This document shows positions 14,573 through 25,445 of a DNA stretch of 33,189 nucleotides, piece by piece. The position numbers were made by a program, and so were the translations under genes. Each line of letters opens with the position of its first letter. Position 1 is the first letter of the stretch. Location of the stretch: NCBI GenBank assembly GCA_030146875.1, contig JASLAX010000145.1, forward strand, positions 1 through 33,189. Reading direction: 5' to 3'. This stretch comes from Longimicrobiaceae bacterium (GTDB taxonomy: Bacteria > Gemmatimonadota > Gemmatimonadetes > Longimicrobiales > Longimicrobiaceae). The notes under the pieces are model-generated. The model was not told the origin of the DNA. It did not search any database and worked only from the letters and a program-made list of their open reading frames with translations.

Positions 14573-17007
14573 CAGAAGGTCCACTCGAAGCCGAAGGATG
14601 GGACCACGGGAAGCTGAGGACCGTACTCCAGGCGCGCGCCCTCCTCGGGGTTCCACTCCGAGACGGCGTAGAGCACGTTCCGCGAGCCCAGCGCGTTGAT
14701 CACCTGGAAGTAGGGCGTCAGGGTGCCGGACGAGCCCAGGAAGCGCGGGTGGAACTCCCGCTTCACCGACAGGTCCAGGCGCCGGTACGCCGGGAGCCGC
14801 CCGCTGTTGTGCTCCCCGTAGACGGTGAGCATCCCGTCCGGGATCCAGGTGCCCGTGCGGTCGTCGTAGGCCAGCCGCGGCGTCTGCGACACCACCGGGG
14901 TGAAGGGCTGGCCCGACGCCCACTGCACGCGGGCGCTGAGCTGGCTGTTCCGACCCAGCGGCCGCACGGCCGAGGCGTCGATCGTGTGCGGGCGGTGGAA
15001 GCGCGGGGTGAAGTCCTCGCCGTGGGCGCGGCGCGAGGCGTCCACGTAGGCGTACGAGAGCGTGTAGACGCTCCGGCCCCGCCGGCTGACGCCGTGCAGC
15101 TCCACCCCGCGCGCCGCGCCGCTCCCCGAGAGCGAGTCCGATGCGACCAGGAGCGGCGTGTCCAGCGGGTTCCCCTCGGGCCGGGCGATGGTCAGGCCGT
15201 CCAGGCGCCGCGCGAACAGGTCGGCCCGCAGCGTGGTCCGCCCCGACGCCCACTCCACCCCCAGCGTGACGTCCTCCGACGTCGACGGGCGGTCGGGCGG
15301 GGCGGCCACCAGCAGGTCGAACGCGAAGATGCTGGTGAAGAGCGACTCCTCGTCGCGCAGGCTGCGCAGCGTCTGGGCATACCGGCCCGCCCCGGCGGTC
15401 AGGGCGAGCTGCGGCGTGATCCCGTAGCGGGCGCCCAGGCGGGGCAGGAGCAGCGTGGCGCCGTCCTCCACCGTCAGCACCCGCATCCCCAGCCGCCCGG
15501 TGAGGCGCTCGGAGGCCCGCCACTCGTCGCTCAGGTGCAGGGCCACGCTCCGGGTGCGGTCCACCCGCTCGATGTGCGGGAGCAGGCGGGCCAGCTCGTC
15601 CTCGCTGCCGCGGAACACGTCGTGGGCCAGGCGGTAGCCGTTCACCTCCACGCCCGCGCTCCAGCGGTGCGCGGTGCCGTAGCGGGTGACCTCCAGCGCC
15701 GCCATGGCGTTGCGCATGGTGCTGAAGAGCGGGCGCTCCTCGGGGCGGCCCGCGCTCTTCACGATCAGCTCGCCCGCGAAGCGGCTCACGGCCGCGCGCG
15801 CGTCCACCAGCCACGCTCCCCCCACCGTGCGGCGGTAGCGCGCCGCCAGCGCCCGCGTCCCCCAGTCCCACGTCAGGTCCTCGTCGTCCCCCTCCGAGCT
15901 CTCGGACCAGTCGTCGGGCATGTCGAACCCCTCGTCGTTCAGGTAGCCCGAGACCGACCACTGCCCGGCGCCGCCCGCGGAGCCGGTGAGCTTGAGGTGC
16001 GCGTCCGTGAAGGCGAAGGGGAGGTGCCCCTCGATCAGCCCCGCCCCGTCCGCCGCGCGGGTGACCAGGTCCAGGTACGTGCGGCGCACCGACAGCAGCA
16101 TGGTACCGGCGCCGCCCGGGAGCGGCCCGTCCACGCTCGCGCGCGACGAGATCAGCCCCACCGCGCCCGTGGAGCGCCAGCGGTCGCGCCCGCCGTCGCG
16201 CGTGTGCATGTGCACCGCGCCGGAGAGGCGGTCGCCCGCGCGCGCCGGCAGCGCCCCCGTCGCCACGTCCACCGTGGCCAGCGCGTCGGGGTCCACCGCG
16301 GCGAACAGGCCGCCCAGGTGGTAGGGGTTGAAGAGGGGAACGCCGTCCAGCGTCACCAGCGTCTGGTCGGGCGTCCCCCCGCGCAGGTAGAACGCGGTGG
16401 AGAAGTCCGACGCCGCCGCCACGGAGGGAAGCGCCTGGATGGCGCGGAAGGCGTCCGCCTCGCCCACGGCGGGGGTCGACTTGATGGTCTCCGCGTCCAC
16501 GCGCGTCGTCGCCGGGCCGGCGGCGTCCATCCCGGGGAGCGGAGGCCCGGCCGCCGCCGTGATGCCCTCCAGCCGCAGCGCGGGCGGGGGCAGCGCCAGG
16601 TCGCGGCTGACCGAGGCCCCGTCCGCCAGCGTGACCTCCACCGATGCGGTGTCGCGCCCAGGGGCGGACCCGCGGATGCGGTGCCGGCCGGCGGCCAGCC
16701 CGGCGATCACGTAGTAGCCGCGGGCGTCCGCCACCACGCGCCGGTTCAGCGCGGGGACCTCCACCGTGGCGTGGGGCACGGGCTCGCCCGAGGGGTGGGC
16801 GCGCACGGTGCCGTTCACCGTGCCGGCGGCGGTCTGGAAGAGCAGCAGGGCACTGGCCAGGAGCACGGGAAGGCGGGGGAGGAGGGGACCGGAAGGCGTG
16901 CGGCGGAGGCCTCGGACGCCGGGGTGTGCGGGACGACGGCCGACGGGTGGGGCGATGGGCCCGCGTGGGACACCGGAGAAACGTCCGAAGTTCCGGAGAT
17001 CGCACAT
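14572..17007 (-). CDS. TonB-dependent outer-membrane receptor with carboxypeptidase-regulatory-like domain
   Basis: Receptor of 811 residues ending in Phe (FEWTF), as expected for a beta-barrel inserted by Bam. An unusually long, Arg/Pro-rich leader of about 44 residues precedes the hydrophobic signal (LLPRLPVLLASALLLFQTAAG); no better start was found. Residues about 64-140 form a CarboxypepD_reg-like domain (GTVNGTVRAHPSGEPVPHATVEV). The plug lies at about 165-270 (AFYLRGGTPDQTLVTLDGVPLFNPYHLGG) and the barrel fills the rest. No SusD partner is present, so this is not a classic glycan locus; the cargo is unknown. It is followed immediately by the DUF4249 lipoprotein. Confidence 0.87.
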   Translation of the reverse strand: MCDLRNFGRFSGVPRGPIAPPVGRRPAHPGVRGLRRTPSGPLLPRLPVLLASALLLFQTAAGTVNGTVRAHPSGEPVPHATVEVPALNRRVVADARGYYVIAGLAAGRHRIRGSAPGRDTASVEVTLADGASVSRDLALPPPALRLEGITAAAGPPLPGMDAAGPATTRVDAETIKSTPAVGEADAFRAIQALPSVAAASDFSTAFYLRGGTPDQTLVTLDGVPLFNPYHLGGLFAAVDPDALATVDVATGALPARAGDRLSGAVHMHTRDGGRDRWRSTGAVGLISSRASVDGPLPGGAGTMLLSVRRTYLDLVTRAADGAGLIEGHLPFAFTDAHLKLTGSAGGAGQWSVSGYLNDEGFDMPDDWSESSEGDDEDLTWDWGTRALAARYRRTVGGAWLVDARAAVSRFAGELIVKSAGRPEERPLFSTMRNAMAALEVTRYGTAHRWSAGVEVNGYRLAHDVFRGSEDELARLLPHIERVDRTRSVALHLSDEWRASERLTGRLGMRVLTVEDGATLLLPRLGARYGITPQLALTAGAGRYAQTLRSLRDEESLFTSIFAFDLLVAAPPDRPSTSEDVTLGVEWASGRTTLRADLFARRLDGLTIARPEGNPLDTPLLVASDSLSGSGAARGVELHGVSRRGRSVYTLSYAYVDASRRAHGEDFTPRFHRPHTIDASAVRPLGRNSQLSARVQWASGQPFTPVVSQTPRLAYDDRTGTWIPDGMLTVYGEHNSGRLPAYRRLDLSVKREFHPRFLGSSGTLTPYFQVINALGSRNVLYAVSEWNPEEGARLEYGPQLPVVPSFGFEWTF

Positions 17008-17081
17008 CGTCGGAGCCGTCCGAACGCGAGCGGCGGCGCCCCGGGATGGGACGCCGCCGCTCCGCCTCCGACCGGACGCCG

Positions 17082-19424
<2,343 letters not shown>

Positions 19425-19505
19425 CGTGTGTGGTGCGGGAGGTCGGGAGTCTGGCTCTGAGCGACATGCATGCAGTCGCCGTTGAAAAAACCGATGAATG
19501 AAACG

Positions 19506-19519
19506 AGGCCTCCTAGGCC
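19506..19519 (-). terminator. Terminator-like hairpin at the end of the orphan gene
   Basis: On the minus strand CGGCCT and AGGCCT-type arms fold over the stop codon of the gene ending at 19513. They are followed by CGTTTCATT and, further on, TTTTTT near 19485-19490. The stem is short, so termination efficiency is uncertain. Confidence 0.35.
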
Positions 19520-20349
19520 GCTGAACCCCTGAACAGGGGGTAATCCTCAAGCACGCTGCCCATCTCCTCTTCACCGTCAAACAGCCACGGGTTTCCGAGC
19601 AGGTATCCTCTGCGGAGGATTTCATTCTCGACGTACTCATCTTCCTGCACAAAATGCAGAAAATGAATCCGTTCACGCATTGTTTCTGCACCGCGCACCG
19701 GGTTCCCTTTCTCAAACAAGCCCTGAATGGGCCGCTCCTCCCCTGGAGGTCCCCACCAATGGAGCATCCACTCTCGGTCTTGCGGGATGCCGGCCTGTCC
19801 ATACGCGATCTGCCGAAAATCCGAGATATCGCCCCCACCGTCTAGGTAACCGCGGGTGTCGACCACGATCACATGATACCGGCCGGGCGAGACTGTCGGA
19901 AACTTGGTTGGCCTGTCTCGGGCGTACGCCTTTTCCGCTATGAGTTCGCCCATCCGGATCATCTCGCCCTCCGGCGTTTGATGCGGATCGGAGTTGAGCG
20001 AGGTGAAGTGCTGCTCGTAGATATCACCGCGTTTTCTCATGGCTCTCTTCGCACCTTTGCTGGTGCGGATACTCACACACTCGATCAACCATTCCGTTTT
20101 CTGGAGCAACCGGAAGTCCACCGTGGACCTCCCGACGCCCGCAGCGAACTCGTATTGAGCTCTAGCTCCAGCGCCGTGAATGGCATAGGCGTAGCGCGCT
20201 TCGAAGAGAAGAGGCTTGTTCTGCGAAATGATCCCACCTTGACGCCGAATCCCATTGAGGAGCGGTGCAGCCCAGTTCGCACTCCCAAGCGCCTCCATTG
20301 CCCGGTACGTGAACTCTACCTCAATCGAGGAAAGGTGATCGGACCACAT
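19513..20349 (-). CDS. Orphan protein, possible degenerate PD-(D/E)XK-like fold
   Basis: Protein of 278 residues, family not recognised. Codon use is less GC-biased than in tex and the kinase on either side, which suggests acquisition. Residues 72-94 (VGRSTVDFRLLQKTEW then LIECVSIRTS) have the order of a PD-(D/E)XK nuclease core: Asp78, a beta-strand and Glu90, but Cys-Val stands where the catalytic Lys should be. A second beta-rich part (RYHVIVVDTRGYLDGGGDIS) and an acidic C-terminus follow. It starts 35 nt after the kinase gene on the same strand, so it could be read through from it. If the fold is right it may bind DNA without cutting; this is inference. Confidence 0.6.
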   Translation of the reverse strand: MWSDHLSSIEVEFTYRAMEALGSANWAAPLLNGIRRQGGIISQNKPLLFEARYAYAIHGAGARAQYEFAAGVGRSTVDFRLLQKTEWLIECVSIRTSKGAKRAMRKRGDIYEQHFTSLNSDPHQTPEGEMIRMGELIAEKAYARDRPTKFPTVSPGRYHVIVVDTRGYLDGGGDISDFRQIAYGQAGIPQDREWMLHWWGPPGEERPIQGLFEKGNPVRGAETMRERIHFLHFVQEDEYVENEILRRGYLLGNPWLFDGEEEMGSVLEDYPLFRGSAA

Positions 20350-20383
20350 GTGAATGGTGTCGTCTGAAGATTGCGATTTGGCG

Positions 20384-23110
20384 TCAGGCGCGGGGGAGGA
20401 CGAGCGTGAACGTCGACCCGCCCTCGTCGCCGCAGCGGACGGTGAGGTCGCCGCCCATCCCGCGGGCCAGGTCGCGGGAGATGGCCAGCCCCAGGCCGGT
20501 GCCCTCCTGCACCGAGGAGAGGCCGCGCCCGAGTTGCACGAAGGGCTCGAACACGGCCTCGCGCTTGTCGGCGGGGATCCCGGGGCCGGTGTCGGCCACG
20601 TGCACGCGCACCCGCTCGCCCTCCGCGTCGGCGGAGACGCGCACCTCGCCGCCCTCGGGCGTGAACTTCACCGCGTTGGAGAGCAGGTTCAGCAGCACCT
20701 GCCGCACCTTCTCCCCGTCCGCCATCGCGGCCATGCCGTCGTCCACCGCCTCGCAGGTGTAGCGGAGGGAGCGCGCCGCGAGCTGCGGGGCGACCAGCGC
20801 GTCCAGCCCCTCCAGCATCTCGGCCACCGGCACGCGCTCGCGGAGGTACTGCACCGTCGCCGCCTCGATGCGCGCGTAGTTCAGCACGTCGTTGATCAGC
20901 GAGAGCAGGTGCCGCTGCGCGCGCTGGATGCGCTCCAGCGCCTCCTCCTGCGGCGGCGCGACGGGGCCGTGCACCCCCATCTGCAGGAGCTGCGCGTACC
21001 CGCCGATGGCGTTCAGCGGCGTGCGCAGCTCGTGGCTCATCACGGCCAGGAACTCGCTCTTGGCGCGGTTGGCCGCCTCCGCCTCCTCCCGCGCCGCGCG
21101 CGTCTCGGCGAAGAGGCGGGCGTTGTCCACCGCCACGGCGGCGCGGTGCGCCAGCTCGCCCGCGAGCGCCACGTCCTCGTCGCCGTAGCGCCGGCCCGAC
21201 GCGGCCGCGATCAGCGTCATGGCCCCCAGCACCCGCCCGCGCGCGGCGAGCGGGACCATGATCACCGAGCGCATCCCCACCTGCAGCAGGATCCGGCGGT
21301 GCTCGTCGTCCTTCGCGGCCGCCGCCACCATCTCCTCCGTCACGTCGGAGATCAGCAGCGGCTCGCCGCTGCGGAGCACGCGGCCCATCCCCTGGTCGGA
21401 CTCCAGGTCCGGTGGGTAGCGGCGCCCCAGGTCCCAGGCCTCCTCCTCGCGCGTGGGGTCGACGTGCGCCAGCGCCACCCGCTCCACCTTCCCGTCCGCG
21501 TCGCGCAGGTACACGGTGCACCAGTCGGCCAGGCGGGGCACGAAGAGCCGGGAGACCGCGTCCAGCGTCTCCCGCGGCTCCAGCGAGGCGGAGAGCACGG
21601 CGGACGCGGACGCCAGCAGGTGCGCGGCCTCCTCCTCACGGCGGCGGGCCGTCACATCCTTCCACACCGTCGCCAGCCCGCCGCCGGGGAGCGGGTAGCA
21701 GCGCAGCTCCGACCAGGTGCCGCTCCCGGGATAGAACTCCTCGAACGCCGCCGGGGCCCCGGTCTCCACCGCCCGCCGCATCTCCCACTCGAAGCGCGAG
21801 CCCACCAGGTCCGGGTACTCCTCCCAGAGCACTCGGCCGATCAGGCGGTCCCTCCCCTCCCGCCCCGCCGCGCGGAAGACCGCGGCGGCGGGCTCGTTGA
21901 TGTAGCGGAAGCGCCACTCCGCGTCGTGCACCACGAACGGGTCGGCGATCCCCTCCAGGATGCCGCGGGTGGTGCGCTCCGCCGCCTCGGCCGCCTCGCG
22001 CGCCGCCACCAGCTCGCGGTTCGCCGCCTCCAGCGCCGCGTTCAGCTCCTGCGCCTCGCGCACCCGCTCCTCCAGCTCCACGCGCCGCTCCTCCAGCAGC
22101 GTGGCCTGGTCCTGCATCTCGTCCGCGCGCGCCTCCAGCTCGGCCCGCACCTCCTCGCCCTGCGCGTGCAGCCGCGCGTTCGCGATCGCGGACGCGGCGC
22201 GGCGCCCGACCTCCTCGGCCAGGTCGCGGTCGCGCTCGTCGTGCACCCGCCCGGACGCGCCCATCAGGAAGGTGAGCGCCCCGAAGGTCTCGCCCTTCCA
22301 CGCCAGCGGCACCGAGAGCAGCGAGCGCCCGCCCAGCGCCCGCATGACCCGCGCGTGCTCGGGGCCGGATGCCGCGGCGGCCATGGCCTCCTCGCCCCAC
22401 TCCGGCAGCAGCTCCGTGCGGCCGGTGGAGATCACGCGCCACACGGGGTTGGCGGAGCGCCCCGGCTGCGGGGGGTGGCGCTGCGCCTCGCGGAGCAGCG
22501 CCGCGTCGTGCCCGGGCGCCTGCGCGGCGGCCACGCGGCGCAGCCCGGTGCCCTGCCGCACGTCCACGAAGCAGAAGTCGCCCAGCAGCGGAACGGCCAG
22601 CCCGGCCACGGCGCGCAGCGTCTCCTCCACGTCCAGCGACTCGTGCAGCACGCGGCCCGCCTCGGCCAGGAAGGCGGTGCGCTCCTCCGCCTCCACGCGG
22701 TCGGTCAGGTCCACGTGCACCAGCACGACGGACGACACCTCCCCCGCCGCCCCGCGCACGGGGTAGAGGTGCGCCTGCGTCCAGGTCACGCGCGCGCCCC
22801 CGCTCAGCCGCGCCGCGTCGTAGCGCAGCGGCGGGAGCACCACGGGCTCGCCCGCGAATGCGCGGCGCACCTGGGGCAGCAGCCCCAGCGCGCCGAGCTG
22901 CGGGTCCCGCAGCACGCAGTAGTCGGGGGGGATGTCCGCCAGCCGCAGCTCCCAGAGCCGCTCGAAGGCCCCGTTCACCAGCACCAGGCGGCCGTCGGGG
23001 TCGTAGACGACGGTGCTGAGGGGGGACTGCTCGAAGAGGGCGCGGGCGAGCCCCCCGGCCAGCGCCGGGTCGGCCAGGCCGTCGGCCGGGAGCGGCGCCT
23101 CGGGGTCCAC
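20384..23110 (-). CDS. Soluble PAS/GAF multi-sensor histidine kinase
   Basis: Kinase of 908 residues without membrane spans. Domain order: PAS (about 22-140), GAF (about 150-312), coiled coil (about 315-385), PAS (about 385-490), GAF (about 500-668), HisKA with His693 in MSHELRTPLN, and a HATPase domain with Asn812 in NLLSNAVKF and G-boxes DTGPGIP and GTGLGLAIS. No receiver domain is attached and no response regulator is adjacent, so the partner is encoded elsewhere. It is the distal gene of the minus-strand run from ffh, 6 nt after the small membrane protein, and may be co-transcribed with it. Ligands of the sensor domains cannot be predicted from sequence. Confidence 0.93.
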   Translation of the reverse strand: MDPEAPLPADGLADPALAGGLARALFEQSPLSTVVYDPDGRLVLVNGAFERLWELRLADIPPDYCVLRDPQLGALGLLPQVRRAFAGEPVVLPPLRYDAARLSGGARVTWTQAHLYPVRGAAGEVSSVVLVHVDLTDRVEAEERTAFLAEAGRVLHESLDVEETLRAVAGLAVPLLGDFCFVDVRQGTGLRRVAAAQAPGHDAALLREAQRHPPQPGRSANPVWRVISTGRTELLPEWGEEAMAAAASGPEHARVMRALGGRSLLSVPLAWKGETFGALTFLMGASGRVHDERDRDLAEEVGRRAASAIANARLHAQGEEVRAELEARADEMQDQATLLEERRVELEERVREAQELNAALEAANRELVAAREAAEAAERTTRGILEGIADPFVVHDAEWRFRYINEPAAAVFRAAGREGRDRLIGRVLWEEYPDLVGSRFEWEMRRAVETGAPAAFEEFYPGSGTWSELRCYPLPGGGLATVWKDVTARRREEEAAHLLASASAVLSASLEPRETLDAVSRLFVPRLADWCTVYLRDADGKVERVALAHVDPTREEEAWDLGRRYPPDLESDQGMGRVLRSGEPLLISDVTEEMVAAAAKDDEHRRILLQVGMRSVIMVPLAARGRVLGAMTLIAAASGRRYGDEDVALAGELAHRAAVAVDNARLFAETRAAREEAEAANRAKSEFLAVMSHELRTPLNAIGGYAQLLQMGVHGPVAPPQEEALERIQRAQRHLLSLINDVLNYARIEAATVQYLRERVPVAEMLEGLDALVAPQLAARSLRYTCEAVDDGMAAMADGEKVRQVLLNLLSNAVKFTPEGGEVRVSADAEGERVRVHVADTGPGIPADKREAVFEPFVQLGRGLSSVQEGTGLGLAISRDLARGMGGDLTVRCGDEGGSTFTLVLPRA

Positions 23111-23116
23111 GCGGGG

Positions 23117-23530
23117 CTAGCGGTCCTGCGTCCGCGCGCCGCGCGAGCCCAGCCGCGCCCCCGCGCCCGCCGCCGCGATCTGCAGCAGGAGCAGCCCCGC
23201 CGAGGTGGCGGGGGAGAGGCCGCGCCAGGCGGTGGTCCCCAGCGGCTCGCCCAGCAGGGCGTTGGCCAGGAACCAGACCAGCAGCGAGAAGAGGCCGATC
23301 CCCACCCCGTGCAGGATGGGCGCGAGCCCCACCCGCAGCCCGGTGAACCACCCGCCCACGGCGAAGCCCAGGGCCACGGCGGCGAAGACGGGGAGCGGGC
23401 TCCCCTCCTCGGCCCCCAGCAGCCCCGCGGCGATCATCGCGAAGACGGCGAGCGCGGTCGCCGCCGCGGAGAGGAACCACCCGAAGGCGACCCAGGAGGG
23501 ACGGACGTTCTGCAGGTGCTCAGTGTGCAT
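23117..23530 (-). CDS. Small four-span membrane protein
   Basis: Protein of 137 residues with four hydrophobic segments (about 13-40, 47-69, 70-94 and 108-124) and a short basic C-terminus. Family not recognised; the size and layout resemble several TM-only conserved proteins. The ATG at 23530 overlaps the rnhB end by 11 nt, so the two are coupled. It lies 6 nt before the PAS/GAF kinase. A role as membrane partner of the soluble kinase is possible from position only. Confidence 0.75.
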   Translation of the reverse strand: MHTEHLQNVRPSWVAFGWFLSAAATALAVFAMIAAGLLGAEEGSPLPVFAAVALGFAVGGWFTGLRVGLAPILHGVGIGLFSLLVWFLANALLGEPLGTTAWRGLSPATSAGLLLLQIAAAGAGARLGSRGARTQDR

Positions 23531-24236
23531 CGGCGGCCAGTCGGGAGATCTGGATCATCTCGTCCAGGGAGTACTGCACGGGCTGGAAGGAGCGCCGGTG
23601 GTGCGCGGTGGGGCCGTGGCGGTCCAGCGCCTCCAGGTGCTCCGGGGTGCCGTAGCCCTTGTTGCGCTCCCACCCGTAGGCGGGGTGCCGCAGCGCCAGC
23701 CGCGCCATCAAACGATCGCGCGTCACCTTCGCCAGGATGGAGGCGGCGGCGATGGAGTGGATCTTCGCGTCGCCGTCCACCACCGCCGTCTGCCCCTCGA
23801 TCCCCAGCTCGGGAACGGGCAGACCGTCCACCAGCAGGTGCCCCGGGGGGCAGCGCAGGCGGCGGATGGCGCGCTGCATGGCGAGAGCCGTCGCGCGGCG
23901 GATGTTGATGCGGTCGATCTCGTCCACGCTCGCCGCCCCCACCCCCCAGCAGACGCAGCTCGCGGCGATGCGCCCGTACAGCTCCGCACGGCGCTCGTGC
24001 GTCAGCTTCTTGCTGTCGTCCACCCCCTGGATCCAGCACCCCTCGGGAAGGATGACGGCGGCGGCCACCACGGGCCCGGCGAGCGGCCCGCGGCCCACCT
24101 CGTCCACGCCGGCCACGTGGGGAACGCCCTGCAGCCAGAAGCCGAACTCCGCCGCCAGCAGCTTGCGCAGGCGGGCCGGAGTGGGCTTCCGGACGCGCTT
24201 CGCGCCCTTCTTCGCGGGGTTCTTCGGTGGGGGCAT
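23520..24236 (-). CDS. rnhB: Ribonuclease HII
   Basis: Enzyme of 238 residues that removes RNA from RNA-DNA hybrids and misincorporated ribonucleotides from DNA. Active-site motifs are present: GVDEVGRGPLAG (Asp and Glu), DSKKL, and the later DGLPVP and HSIAAASILAKVTRD carrying the remaining acidic residues. The N-terminus has a Lys/Arg/Pro-rich extension of about 35 residues (PPPKNPAKKGAKRVRKPTPARL) before the catalytic core. The start at 24236 is the most likely; an in-frame start at 24269 would overlap the terminator hairpin region. It is the gene after rplS, as in many bacteria, but separated from it by a strong terminator. Confidence 0.95.
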   Translation of the reverse strand: MPPPKNPAKKGAKRVRKPTPARLRKLLAAEFGFWLQGVPHVAGVDEVGRGPLAGPVVAAAVILPEGCWIQGVDDSKKLTHERRAELYGRIAASCVCWGVGAASVDEIDRINIRRATALAMQRAIRRLRCPPGHLLVDGLPVPELGIEGQTAVVDGDAKIHSIAAASILAKVTRDRLMARLALRHPAYGWERNKGYGTPEHLEALDRHGPTAHHRRSFQPVQYSLDEMIQISRLAADAH

Positions 24237-24254
24237 GAGGGGAGGATACAAAGA

Positions 24255-24287
24255 CCGCGGGGCGCGCACAACCGGCGCGCCCCGCGG
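24255..24287 (-). terminator. Intrinsic terminator after rplS
   Basis: A 13-bp perfect GC-rich stem (CCGCGGGGCGCGC with GCGCGCCCCGCGG) around a 7-nt loop. On the minus strand it is followed by TCTTTGTATCC. It lies 25 nt after the rplS stop and so ends the rpsP-rplS operon, leaving rnhB to read-through or its own promoter. Confidence 0.75.
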
Positions 24288-24311
24288 GCGTTCCTGCGAT
24301 GGAGCCGCGCC

Positions 24312-24659
24312 CTAGCGGGTGCGGCGCTCCTTGATGCGGGCGGCCTTGCCGCGCAGCGCGCGCAGGTAGTACAGCTTCGCGCGGCGCACGCGGCCCTGAC
24401 GGACCATCTCCACCGACGCGATCATGGGGGAGTGCAGCGGGAAGGTGCGCTCCACGCCGATGCCGCCCGAGATCTTGCGGACCTTGAACGTCTCGGAGAC
24501 GCCGCCGTTCTTGCGGCCGATGCAGACCCCCTCGAACGCCTGGATGCGCTCCTTCTCACCCTCGCGCACCCGCACGTTCACGCGCACGGTGTCGCCCGGC
24601 TGGAAGGAGGGCAGGTCCGTCCGCATGTACTCCTTCTGGGTCTCGATGAACGGGTGCAT
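24312..24659 (-). CDS. rplS: 50S ribosomal protein L19
   Basis: Protein of 115 residues, the normal length. Conserved features: FQPGDTVRVNVRVREGEKER, QAFEGVCIGRKNGG, SETFKVRKISGGIGVERTFPLHSP and the C-terminal RRAKLYYLRALRGKAARIKER. L19 sits at the 30S-50S interface. It is the last gene of the conserved rpsP-rimM-trmD-rplS order and is followed by a strong terminator. The 87-nt gap from trmD carries two palindromes. Confidence 0.98.
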   Translation of the reverse strand: MHPFIETQKEYMRTDLPSFQPGDTVRVNVRVREGEKERIQAFEGVCIGRKNGGVSETFKVRKISGGIGVERTFPLHSPMIASVEMVRQGRVRRAKLYYLRALRGKAARIKERRTR

Positions 24660-24710
24660 CTCTGTATTCCTCGTTTTCGTGATGGAGTGGAGAGGTTGGG
24701 CGTCCGCTCC

Positions 24711-24742
24711 CCCCGCCCGCGGGCGGGGACGGATCCGTCCCC
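24711..24742. promoter_or_regulatory. Two overlapping perfect palindromes in the trmD-rplS gap
   Basis: CCCCGCCCGCGGGCGGGG (24711-24728) and GGGGACGGATCCGTCCCC (24725-24742) are both exact 18-nt palindromes sharing GGGG, so they can form alternative RNA hairpins between trmD and rplS. The upstream hairpin ends 4 nt past the trmD stop. This has the form of an attenuator or mRNA-stability element; no function is shown. Confidence 0.5.
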
Positions 24743-24746
24743 AACG

Positions 24747-25445
24747 TCAGCTCGGTCCCGGACGCTCGGCGAGCTCCGGGCGCCGCTCGCGCGTCAGGCG
24801 CTCGGCCTGCTCGCGGCGCCATGCGGCGATCCGCGCGTGGTCTCCCGAGAGAAGCACCTCGGGGACGCGCATCCCGCGATACTCCGCGGGACGGGTGTAG
24901 CTCGGCGGGCTCAGCAGCCCGTCGTAGAACGAATCGGTGGACGCCGACTCGTGGTCGGAGATGGCGCCGGGAAGGAGCCGCACCACGGCGTCCAGCACCG
25001 CCAGCGCGGGGATCTCTCCCCCGGAGAGCACGAAGTCCCCCAGCGAGACCTCCTCGTCGGCCAGCCCCTCGGCCACGCGCTGGTCCACGTCCTTGTAGTG
25101 CCCGCAGAGCAGGGTCAGCTCCTGCTGCAGCGACAGGCGCACCGCGTCGTCGTGGGTGAAGCGCCTGCCCCGGGCCGACATCAGCAGCACGCGCCCCCGG
25201 GGGCGGTCCTCCCCCTCCGGCGCGATGGAGCGCACCGCCTCGAAGAACGGCGCCGGCTTCATCACCATCCCCGCGCCGCCGCCGAACGGGTAGTCGTCCA
25301 CCGTCCCATGGCGGTCGTGGGCGAAGTCCCTCAACCCCACCAGGTCGTACTCCACCAGCCCGGCCTTCGCGGCCCGCGCCGGGATGCTCGTTCCCAGCGG
25401 CCCGTGGAAGAACTCGGGGAAGAGCGTGACCACGTGGATGCGCAT
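24747..25445 (-). CDS. trmD: tRNA (guanine-N1)-methyltransferase
   Basis: Enzyme of 232 residues that makes m1G37 in tRNAs and so prevents frameshifting. The SPOUT fold with its knot is evident: MRIHVVTLFPEFF at the start, DDYPFGGGAGMVMKP, LLCGHYKDVDQRV (the AdoMet-binding knot, with Lys-Asp where many have Glu-Gly) and GDFVLSGGEIPALAVLDAVVRLLPG. The C-terminal helical domain has SPPSYTRPAEYRG and VPEVLLSGDH. The ATG at 25445 shares one base with the rimM stop (TGATG); a GTG three bases upstream is a less likely start. Confidence 0.97.
   Translation of the reverse strand: MRIHVVTLFPEFFHGPLGTSIPARAAKAGLVEYDLVGLRDFAHDRHGTVDDYPFGGGAGMVMKPAPFFEAVRSIAPEGEDRPRGRVLLMSARGRRFTHDDAVRLSLQQELTLLCGHYKDVDQRVAEGLADEEVSLGDFVLSGGEIPALAVLDAVVRLLPGAISDHESASTDSFYDGLLSPPSYTRPAEYRGMRVPEVLLSGDHARIAAWRREQAERLTRERRPELAERPGPS

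Noticed and set aside
19425..19838. N-terminal extension of Tex up to 19838
   Set aside because: The extra residues have no Tex similarity and run through the orphan gene and its terminator. The conserved N-terminus starts at 19424.
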